Shown in pieces: positions 7,621 to 13,342 of a DNA stretch of 24,525 nt; positions within the stretch are counted from its first letter, which is position 1, and each line of letters begins with the position of its first letter. The stretch is from positions 1 to 24,525 of the forward strand of contig JAEZHM010000127.1 in NCBI GenBank assembly GCA_023416585.1, read 5' to 3'. The notes beneath the pieces were generated by a model that saw only the letters and a list, made by a program, of their open reading frames with translations, was not told the origin of the DNA and made no database searches. Source of the DNA: Bacillota bacterium (lineage in GTDB: Bacteria > Bacillota > Clostridia > Christensenellales > Aristaeellaceae). The position numbers and the translations under genes are program-made.

Positions 7621-7869
7621 TCAGCCTTCGATGGCGCCGCTCTTCTTGAGCAGAACGCGAGTGGTATCGGTGGGCTGTGCGCCGTTCCCCAGCCAATATT
7701 TGGCCCGTTCGTTGTCGATCTTAATTTCGGCAGGGGTCTTCATGGGATCATAGTAGCCGATCTCCTCAATGAAGCGGCCGTTGCGGGGGCTGTGGATGTC
7801 GGCGACGACGATGCGGTAGAAGGGCTTTTTCTTCATGCCCATCCTTCTGAGGCGGATTTTCACAGACAT
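7621..7869 (-). CDS. rpsP: 30S ribosomal protein S16
   Basis: S16 is a structural protein of the small ribosomal subunit. The 82-residue product begins MSVKIRLRRMGMKKKPFYRI and contains VVADIHSPRNGRFIEEIGYYDP and a C-terminal LLKKSGA, all diagnostic. The ATG at 7867-7869 follows a strong AAGGAGG site (7877-7883), so the longer in-frame reading from 7914 is rejected. It heads the rpsP-khpA-rimM-trmD group. It may be transcribed from upstream with ffh, because no clear promoter is visible in the 349-bp gap. Confidence 0.97.
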   Translation of the reverse strand: MSVKIRLRRMGMKKKPFYRIVVADIHSPRNGRFIEEIGYYDPMKTPAEIKIDNERAKYWLGNGAQPTDTTRVLLKKSGAIEG

Positions 7870-7967
7870 GGGGGTTCCTCCTTGCTTATTGGGTGTCTTG
7901 TATATGGAAATCATAAAAGTATGATGACCAACGGGGTGGGGGGGGCAGCGGGCTTGGCTTTTGCCGA

Positions 7968-8068
7968 CACCTCATCTGGCGCAGCGCGCCACCTTCCCCT
8001 CAAGGGGAAGGCACTCCCCTGGCTTCCCCCTTGAGGGGAAGCTGTCGACGAAGTCGACTGATGAGGTG
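7968..8068 (+). repeat. Family A repeat, full copy with 9-bp terminal inverted repeats
   Basis: The 101-bp element begins CACCTCATC and ends GATGAGGTG. Inside are GGCGC-AGC-GCGCC, then ACC, then TTCCCCTCAAGGGGAA. The second half contains CTTCCCCCTTGAGGGGAAG and GTCGACGAAGTCGAC. It has no coding capacity and looks like a miniature transposon-like or REP-like unit. Confidence 0.75.
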
Positions 8069-8093
8069 GAAAGACTCAGCAATATTTGCCGTA

Positions 8094-8139
8094 CACCTCA
8101 TCCGGCGCTGCGCGCCACCTTCCCCTCAAGGGGAAGGCT
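8094..8139 (+). repeat. Family A repeat, half copy
   Basis: It begins CACCTCATC, followed by GGCGC-TGC-GCGCC, ACC and the CTTCCCCTCAAGGGGAAG hairpin. It matches the first half of the copy at 7968-8068 almost base for base and lacks the second half and the terminal GATGAGGTG. Confidence 0.75.
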
Positions 8140-8218
8140 ATTGACAGACTGCTTCCTTGCATATACCTCCCACTATGGGGATAAGCGAAAACCTTTTGAG
8201 AGTTTAACCGGAGCTAAC

Positions 8219-9547
8219 CTAAAAGGGTAAGCGCATGCGGCCCTTGCCGCCGCCCTTTTTCATGTTCATGACCTGCTTCATCATCTGCCTGGCCTGATCG
8301 AACTGGCGTATCAACGCATTCACGTCCTGAACGGTAGTGCCGCTGCCGGCGGCGATACGCTTGCGGCGGCTGGCGTTTAAGATATCAGGATTGCGCCTCT
8401 CCCTGGGCGTCATGCTGCGGATGATTGCTTCCGGCTTTTTCAGCGCGTTGTCGTCGATCTCCACATCCTTGAGCTTCGCGCCTACGCCTGGCAGCATGCC
8501 CAGCACGTTTTGCAGCGGGCCCATTTTTTTCATCTGCTGCATGTTTTCTAAAAAGTCTTCCAGGGTGAGATCGGTCACCTTGGTCTTGCGGGCCAGCTTG
8601 TCAGCTTCCTTCTCATCAAAGGCTTCCTGGGCTTTTTCGATCAGCGTCATCACGTCGCCCATGCCAAGGATACGGGAGGCCATACGCTCGGGATGGAAGG
8701 GCTCGATGTCCTGCAGCTTTTCGCCGATGCCGGCGAATTTGATGGGCTTGCCGGTTACAGCACGCACAGACAGCGCCGCGCCGCCGCGGGTGTCGCCGTC
8801 CAGCTTAGTAAGTATCACGCCACCCAGCTCCAGCTTTTCGTTGAAGGACTTGGCCACGTTCACCGCGTCCTGCCCGGTCATGGCGTCCACCACCAGCAGG
8901 ATTTCCTGAGGCTTTACCGCGGCGCGGATCTTGGCCAGTTCCTCCATAAGCTCTTCATCAATGTGCAGCCGGCCCGCGGTGTCGATGATCAGCACATCGC
9001 GGCCATAATACCTGGCCTGCTCCACCGCTTCCTTGGCAGTTTGCACCGGGTCTTGCGTGCCCTTTTCATAGACAGGCACCTTTACCTGCTGGCCCACCAC
9101 CTGCAATTGCTTGATGGCGGCGGGGCGGTAGATGTCGCATGCGGCCAGCATGGGCTTCTTGCCCTGCTTGGTGAGGTAACCGGCCAGCTTGGCGGCCATG
9201 GTGGTTTTGCCGGCGCCCTGCAAACCGCAGAGCATGTAAATGGTCGGCACGCTGGAAGACCAGGTGAGCCTTGCATTTGTACCGCCCATCAAAGTGGTCA
9301 GCTCTTCCTGAACGATCTTCAATACCTGCTGGCCTGGAGTCAAGCTTTCCAATATTTCCACGCCTACGCACCGGGCGGTGATCTTCTGGATGAAGTCTTT
9401 GGCCACGGCATAGTTGACGTCAGCCTCCAGCAGTGCCATACGCACTTCCCGCATGGCATCCTTCACCATCTGCTCGTTGAGCTTGCCCCGGCCGGTGAGC
9501 TTTTTGAATGCGCTTTGCAGTTTTTCCGACAAGCCCTCAAAGGCCAT
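8219..9547 (-). CDS. ffh: Signal recognition particle GTPase Ffh
   Basis: Ffh binds 4.5S/6S RNA and the signal sequence of nascent membrane proteins, and delivers the ribosome to FtsY. The 442 residues comprise the N helical bundle (about 1-90) and the G domain. The G domain has P-loop GLQGAGKTT at about 108-116, DTAGRL, and TKLDGDTRGG followed by the GIGEKL motif. The C-terminal methionine-rich M domain contains MQQMKKMG, then PRERRNP and SRRKRIAAGSG. The ATG at 9545-9547 has an AGGAGG site a few bases upstream. It lies downstream of ylxM as usual, but here the two genes are separated by about 285 bp containing a repeat and a tRNA relic. Confidence 0.97.
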   Translation of the reverse strand: MAFEGLSEKLQSAFKKLTGRGKLNEQMVKDAMREVRMALLEADVNYAVAKDFIQKITARCVGVEILESLTPGQQVLKIVQEELTTLMGGTNARLTWSSSVPTIYMLCGLQGAGKTTMAAKLAGYLTKQGKKPMLAACDIYRPAAIKQLQVVGQQVKVPVYEKGTQDPVQTAKEAVEQARYYGRDVLIIDTAGRLHIDEELMEELAKIRAAVKPQEILLVVDAMTGQDAVNVAKSFNEKLELGGVILTKLDGDTRGGAALSVRAVTGKPIKFAGIGEKLQDIEPFHPERMASRILGMGDVMTLIEKAQEAFDEKEADKLARKTKVTDLTLEDFLENMQQMKKMGPLQNVLGMLPGVGAKLKDVEIDDNALKKPEAIIRSMTPRERRNPDILNASRRKRIAAGSGTTVQDVNALIRQFDQARQMMKQVMNMKKGGGKGRMRLPF

Positions 9548-9575
9548 TTTCTTCCTCCTCGTCCGTCTATATACG

Positions 9576-9632
9576 CGAACCCTCGACCTTTTGATTCGTA
9601 GTCAAACACCCTACTCTGAAAACAACTGAGTA
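9576..9632 (-). pseudogene. Fragment of a tRNA-Arg(ACG) gene
   Basis: On the minus strand there is a perfect anticodon arm: stem TTTGA/TCAAA around the loop CTACGAA, giving anticodon ACG. It is followed by a five-base variable loop AGGTC and the 5' half of a T-arm (GAGGGTTCG). Upstream is a D-arm-like CTCAGTTG...AGAG. The sequence then stops matching: the 3' side of the T-stem and any acceptor stem are missing, and about five extra bases separate the D-arm from the anticodon stem. It is therefore a non-functional remnant. It lies about 30 bp upstream of the ffh start codon. Confidence 0.65.
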
Positions 9633-9645
9633 TGCCTTACTTTCA

Positions 9646-9744
9646 GACCTCCTCCAGCCTCCTCCAGGAGGGAGCCTTTTGGAATGCCTCCCTCTTGGAG
9701 GGAGGTGCCGCCCGCAGGGCGGCGGAAGGAGGTAAAAGGCAGTC
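9646..9744 (-). repeat. Family B repeat, copy 1
   Basis: Read on the minus strand this starts GACTGCCTTTTACCTCC. It contains a GCCGCCC-TGC-GGGCGGC hairpin, then ACC, then the CTCCCTC...GAGGGAG hairpin, and ends near GGAGGAGGT. It matches the element at 22474-22593 closely, in the opposite orientation. It lies in the ylxM-ffh gap. Confidence 0.75.
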
Positions 9745-9832
9745 GTTTTCATCCCTTGGGGGGAAGCTTTACTATTTGGATAATCCATCCACATCAACGA
9801 GCCTTGGACCCCTTGATGAAAAGTCAAGTGCT

Positions 9833-10204
9833 CTATTCCTCATCCGCCTTAAGCAGTTCGGCAATTTTCTGCCTAACGGCTGCCACCTGCTCCTGGCTTG
9901 CGGTTCCATGTACCCCATTCAAGAACGCTAGCAAACCATCAAGGCCGTCCTGCATCCGCCGGAACCTTTGCAGCATGCCCAGCTTCTCTTCCAATTGATA
10001 CAGCTGCTGGGTCGCCCTGTGCAGTATGTCGTGCACGCCCTGGCGGCTGACACCTTCCTGCTGGGCAATTTCGGCCAGTGACATATCTTCTTCGCAGCTT
10101 AGGCGAAGAAGCTCCTGCTGACGCTCGGTTAAAAGCGGCCCATAAAAGTCCAGCAGCCAGCCGGTTTCGATCTTCTTTTGGATGTCGGCGTTTCCGTCTT
10201 CCAT
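9833..10204 (-). CDS. ylxM: YlxM/P13-like DNA-binding protein, UPF0122 family
   Basis: This 123-residue protein has a sigma-70 region 4-like helix-turn-helix at about residues 20-65 (LLTERQQELLRL, then MSLAEIAQQEGVSRQGVHDIL). Its C-terminal half is a charged helix. It belongs to the family encoded next to ffh in Firmicutes and is thought to modulate the SRP pathway; its biochemical role is not settled. The ATG at 10202-10204 lies 8 nt after GGAGG. The in-frame GTG nine bases upstream overlaps that site and is rejected. It is followed by ffh after an unusually long gap filled with a repeat and a tRNA remnant. Confidence 0.88.
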   Translation of the reverse strand: MEDGNADIQKKIETGWLLDFYGPLLTERQQELLRLSCEEDMSLAEIAQQEGVSRQGVHDILHRATQQLYQLEEKLGMLQRFRRMQDGLDGLLAFLNGVHGTASQEQVAAVRQKIAELLKADEE

Positions 10205-10258
10205 AGAAAGCACCTCCGCCGATTGTGGTGTAAAGCATTTGTCCTTGACACCTTGATT

Positions 10259-10286
10259 AGTATACGGATTTTAATGAGTTTGTCAA
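10259..10286 (-). promoter_or_regulatory. Promoter of ylxM (and probably ffh)
   Basis: On the minus strand TTGACA (10281-10286) and TATACT (10259-10264) are separated by 16 nt. Initiation near 10252 gives a leader of about 48 nt ending at the ylxM start. Confidence 0.75.
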
Positions 10287-10375
10287 TGGTTTTTGATATA
10301 TTTCCTGTTTAAAACAGATACCTTTGATGCGAGTATTATACCAAGAATCGAAAGTGTATGAATGAAGCGAATCTT

Positions 10376-10530
10376 AAGCCTTCCCCTTTGAGGGCTCCGA
10401 AACCGAAGCGCCGCCTGTGGCGGATAAAGCGAGGCGGAGGAGGCTGGCGAAACAAGCAGTACGAGCGATAGAGAGTAATGCGCCGATTGAGCCAGATGGA
10501 ACAGGTGGCGCGGAGCGCCGGATGAGGTGG
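10376..10530 (+). repeat. Composite repeat: family C copy 1 bounded by family A ends
   Basis: It begins with a CCTTCCCCTTTGAGGG segment and ends with GGTGGCGC-GGA-GCGCCGGATGAGGTGG, which is the inverted family A terminus. Between them (about 10393-10499) is a family C unit: GGGCTCCGAA, the hairpin CCGCC-TGT-GGCGG, a GGCGAAACAAGC block and GATTGAGCCAGATGG. It looks like one repeat carried inside another. Confidence 0.65.
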
Positions 10531-10561
10531 TATTACGACGGCTGCTAATAGGCGTTGCCTC

Positions 10562-10583
10562 GGCCAGTTGCTAGCAACTGGCC
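10562..10583. repeat. Perfect 22-bp palindrome
   Basis: The arm GGCCAGTTGCT (10562-10572) is followed by its exact reverse complement. There is no spacer, so it can act as a two-fold symmetric protein site or extrude as a cruciform. It lies between two family C repeats. Confidence 0.8.
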
Positions 10584-10628
10584 TGTGACAGGAGGATGTT
10601 CTCTTTCGTCCCGAAAGATAACCAGAAA

Positions 10629-10740
10629 GGTTCCGAAGCCCGACTGCCGCCTGTGGCGGCAATAAGGCGGGCGAAGGAAATGAGCGAAACAAGCATCGCA
10701 AGCGGTAGCGCAGCGATGCGACGATTGAGCCGTCGGAATC
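10629..10740 (+). repeat. Family C repeat, copy 2
   Basis: It shares with copies at about 10393 and 19236 the order GGTTCCGAAGCC, CCGCC-TGT-GGCGG, GAGCGAAACAAGC and GCGATGCGACGATTGAGC, ending CGTCGG. It has no coding capacity. Confidence 0.7.
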
Positions 10741-10877
10741 GGGGGGTTAGGTGGTTCCCCCCAGACCCCCACAAACGCCCTAAAATTAGTTGCACCCTTC
10801 GGGTGAAAATATTCATATACATACGCTTTTTGGCTTCATTGTCATCTGATTTTGTAACTTCAACCATTGCTTGTCCA

Positions 10878-11501
10878 CTAGCTTTGGTTTTCAACTGTTT
10901 CGGATTCAAATAATATAGCATCACGAGCTAAATCAGATATTTTCAGCCACTCTGTCTTATCGATAACAATGAAAGAGATACCAATTCGCTTAAGCAAATC
11001 CCTCATAGAACAGATGACATCATTTGAGATGTTGTTTGGAATGGCTATACCGATCACATCAAAATGATGTTGTCCAATGATATGTTGGAAAACTGAATAG
11101 AAAACCTGCGCATAAAGCTCTTTGATTTTTCTACATGATCTACCCAAACCATTGGTATAACTATCTTGCGTTTTACTCTTAACATGTATCCCAATTTTTA
11201 GAGGGGTACCATTAATCGAATCATCATAATAGATGTCAGCAATTTCGTATCCATGGTGTATCCCATCAAAACCAATATGTATTGGTATCCCAAATAACCG
11301 GAGCAAACAGATATTGTCGGTTTTGTATTTTTCAATTGATGGTATTCTTTGCAAACAGGATATGCAATCAGTTTGTAGAGGATGTCCATTATTAACTTTG
11401 CATTTCTCTTTCATTTTAACATCATTTAATGAAATATCAACTTCCTCACTTATCATATGATAATGAGCTCTAGTCCTCCATAAATCCAAGTCTGAAAGCA
11501 T
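10878..11501 (-). CDS. Putative PD-(D/E)XK-like nuclease, second gene of an AT-rich two-gene island
   Basis: This 207-residue protein is not recognised by name. A core of alternating strands and helices is visible: YEIADIYYDD (residues 85-94), LKIGIHVKSK (101-110), a helix 121-139, FDVIGIAIP (147-155), a helix, and ISFIVIDK (175-182). E86, D89 and the H-x-K pair (H106, K108) sit where the acidic residues and lysine of PD-(D/E)XK nucleases fall, with histidine replacing the usual E/Q. N-terminal C34, H40, C46 and C49 could bind zinc. The ATG overlaps the upstream stop as TAATG, so the two genes are translationally coupled. Codons and base composition are far more AT-rich than in neighbours. 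The nuclease call is an inference; another Rossmann-like fold is possible. Confidence 0.55.
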   Translation of the reverse strand: MLSDLDLWRTRAHYHMISEEVDISLNDVKMKEKCKVNNGHPLQTDCISCLQRIPSIEKYKTDNICLLRLFGIPIHIGFDGIHHGYEIADIYYDDSINGTPLKIGIHVKSKTQDSYTNGLGRSCRKIKELYAQVFYSVFQHIIGQHHFDVIGIAIPNNISNDVICSMRDLLKRIGISFIVIDKTEWLKISDLARDAILFESETVENQS

Positions 11502-13030
11502 TATTTGTTGGCCATTATTACTTTGTAAACAGCAAAAGTGTACAATGTATCTGAATAAATCAAAAAAACATTAGGTGCATCAATTGATGGATGTAATTGT
11601 TTAACATAAAGTTCTACTGCTAATAAAAGTTCATCACTAGGATAATAAAGTGAGTGTGAAAGAGGGTCAATAATGGAGGTTACGTCTCCACAATTACATA
11701 ATAAGGCATTGTGATCAATTATAGCGTTGCATATGACATTAGCGCATGTCATAACAATACTACTGTTCTCATATTTCAATTGGACATGTGATCCGCAACT
11801 TGGACACTTAGGCTTTATTGTGCCGCAATTATTACATTCGTATGTAAGTACGTTGTCCATTTTCAGTGAAGTTTTATACTTAATTATATTTAACAAAAAC
11901 TCACGATTGACTTGTGTTCTTTTGTTTGAATTCTTATATGCAGTTATTATATAGAAAATTAGCTGATCAAACAAATGTCTGGCTTCGCCTGTGATCTTTT
12001 TTCCACCTATGGTGACATCAGTATTGCTATAATAGTCTAAAAACATCGAAAGATCCTCATTTGCTACTATTGTTAATTGATCATCAAGTTTGTTAATTAC
12101 TGTAAGAGCAGCATGTATCAATTCATTACTGTTTAATCTTGCTGGTGTCCAAATCCTACCATACCTTCTTGCTATACCTAATCCTGCGCGCAGTAAAGCA
12201 GGATGATTTGTGTAGAAACCTGATCTTTGTTCGCTTCCGATATGTGAGGATATTTCTGAGAATACTCTGCTATTAGCCAAGTTCTCGTCATAAATTGTAA
12301 CTGTTCGAATATCCAATTCAGCAGAAATATAGTTGTTTGGATTATCAAATATAGCGTTTTGAATTTTACCACCTAACGATATGCTTGCAAGCATATCAGG
12401 AGTTAAATCGGGAAGTATTGTATTGATGCTGTAATAGGCATGTAGATATCTCATAATAGGTTTCACAGCGGCAAAATCGCCACATGCAACAATGCCAAAC
12501 TTGTGATTGGCATTAGGTAACCATATTAAAGCATTCTCGAGACTATAAACTCGTTTAGTTTCTCCATAATCATCAAGCTCAGGATCACATTCTGTTATTT
12601 CAATACATTTTTCATAGCACAGACTTAATTCATAAACTACTGGATCATATCTAATGATTTGGCATGGGCCTTTTGTATAAACAGATCTAATTGAACTATT
12701 GTCACCAAAAACAAGAGCATTACTCCTACTAGCATTAGAAAGTGTATTTGATATACTTTGAAAAATTGAATATTCATAATCGTTGAGTATATTAATGACA
12801 TACAGTGTTGGTGCGCTTTTTATCGGAAATAGCTGAGAGCACTCCTCTACAGAATGTTGTAGTTCACCATCTACAAAGCGAATATACTCGATGAGTTTAG
12901 GCTTTGTAAATGTCAACAATCGCTTTTCTATATCAGACCCATCTTTTATATGAAAATATGAAGAAATTTGACTGCTATTCTCTGATCTGAGAATCATTGT
13001 CACAAGATAACTTTTGGGTACATTTAACAT
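11501..13030 (-). CDS. Unknown protein with C-terminal double zinc ribbon, first gene of the island
   Basis: This 509-residue cytoplasmic protein has no signal peptide or clear membrane helix, and I do not recognise its family. About residues 1-395 look like a globular alpha/beta protein without a Walker motif. Strands such as APTLYVINIL and KFGIVACGDF are visible, as is the segment ISLGGKIQNAIFDNP. Eight cysteines near the C-terminus form two likely zinc sites: C399, C402, C409 and C412 (CNNC and CPSC), then C429, C434, C445 and C447. Such ribbons usually contact nucleic acid or protein partners. The ATG (13028-13030) has GAGGT six bases upstream. The gene is AT-rich, driven by its own promoter, and coupled to the nuclease-like gene. 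It may recognise a target for that partner; this is inference. Confidence 0.75.
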   Translation of the reverse strand: MLNVPKSYLVTMILRSENSSQISSYFHIKDGSDIEKRLLTFTKPKLIEYIRFVDGELQHSVEECSQLFPIKSAPTLYVINILNDYEYSIFQSISNTLSNASRSNALVFGDNSSIRSVYTKGPCQIIRYDPVVYELSLCYEKCIEITECDPELDDYGETKRVYSLENALIWLPNANHKFGIVACGDFAAVKPIMRYLHAYYSINTILPDLTPDMLASISLGGKIQNAIFDNPNNYISAELDIRTVTIYDENLANSRVFSEISSHIGSEQRSGFYTNHPALLRAGLGIARRYGRIWTPARLNSNELIHAALTVINKLDDQLTIVANEDLSMFLDYYSNTDVTIGGKKITGEARHLFDQLIFYIITAYKNSNKRTQVNREFLLNIIKYKTSLKMDNVLTYECNNCGTIKPKCPSCGSHVQLKYENSSIVMTCANVICNAIIDHNALLCNCGDVTSIIDPLSHSLYYPSDELLLAVELYVKQLHPSIDAPNVFLIYSDTLYTFAVYKVIMANK

Positions 13031-13099
13031 TTATCTACCTCACCCATTAAACCTGTCATATGCTAAGTAATCTCTATCCTTTGGACGCCTATTATTGAA

Positions 13100-13129
13100 A
13101 TTTTATCCTTATATGATGGAATATGTCAA
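13100..13129 (-). promoter_or_regulatory. Promoter of the two-gene AT-rich island
   Basis: On the minus strand TTGACA (13124-13129) and TAAAAT (13100-13105) are 18 nt apart. The predicted start near 13093 leaves about 60 nt of leader before the 509-residue gene. Confidence 0.65.
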
Positions 13130-13198
13130 TATGATTTCTTGTTATGATGAAGTTTCTGAATAATAAATTGTACAAATGAACAAGTGTATTGACAAGAA

Positions 13199-13215
13199 TG
13201 ATATGAGTCATATCA
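13199..13215. promoter_or_regulatory. 17-bp palindrome, possible operator
   Basis: TGATATGA-G-TCATATCA is a perfect inverted repeat with a single central base. It lies about 70 bp upstream of the -35 of the island promoter, in the only AT-rich non-coding stretch of the area. It could be a regulator-binding site or an element-boundary signal; no regulator gene is adjacent. Confidence 0.45.
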
Positions 13216-13273
13216 CAAGAATTAACCCAAAACATCATGTTTAAGATAACAAAAGTTTTCCTGGAAAGGGTTC

Positions 13274-13307
13274 GGGGAAACCTCCTTTCTCAAAAGGAGG
13301 TTTCCCC
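13274..13307 (-). terminator. Strong hairpin after lepA, likely terminator
   Basis: GGGGAAACCTCCTTT (13274-13288) and AAAGGAGGTTTCCCC (13293-13307) form a perfect 15-pair stem with a 4-base loop, 36 bp past the lepA stop. No long T-run follows on either strand, so it may be an imperfect terminator or an mRNA 3'-end stabiliser. Confidence 0.6.
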
Positions 13308-13342
13308 GCATTATTTCTCTCGTTATTTCCCCGTCTCCCCCG

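Larger units (their letters stand above)
7870..8218. other. Intergenic region between ffh and rpsP holding family A repeats
   Basis: This gap of about 350 bp contains one full and one half copy of a CACCTCATC-ended repeat (see the separate entries), plus short unremarkable sequence. The reading frames crossing it follow the repeat and do not look like genes. I see no convincing promoter or terminator. Confidence 0.6.
10205..10877. other. Repeat-filled region between ylxM and the AT-rich island
   Basis: About 670 bp without a believable gene. From left to right it holds the ylxM promoter, a composite of family A ends around a family C repeat, a perfect 22-bp palindrome and a second family C repeat. 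A GGGGGG...CCCCCC hairpin (about 10741-10762) and a small CACCC-TTC-GGGTG hairpin (10793-10805) follow; the latter could weakly end the island operon on the minus strand. Base composition switches from GC-rich to AT-rich near 10790. Confidence 0.65.

Noticed and set aside
8693..9601. Long plus-strand open frame opposite ffh
   Set aside because: It is a shadow of the GC-rich ffh coding strand; the product is rich in His/Gly/Leu without domain features.
7915..10800. CRISPR array suggested by clustered repeats
   Set aside because: Copies are unequal, in both orientations, without regular spacers, and no cas genes are present.
10571..10924. Open frame on the minus strand overlapping the end of the nuclease-like gene
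   Set aside because: Only its first 40 or so codons are AT-rich; it then runs through family C repeat sequence in arbitrary frame and has no ribosome binding site of its own. Best seen as read-out across the island boundary.
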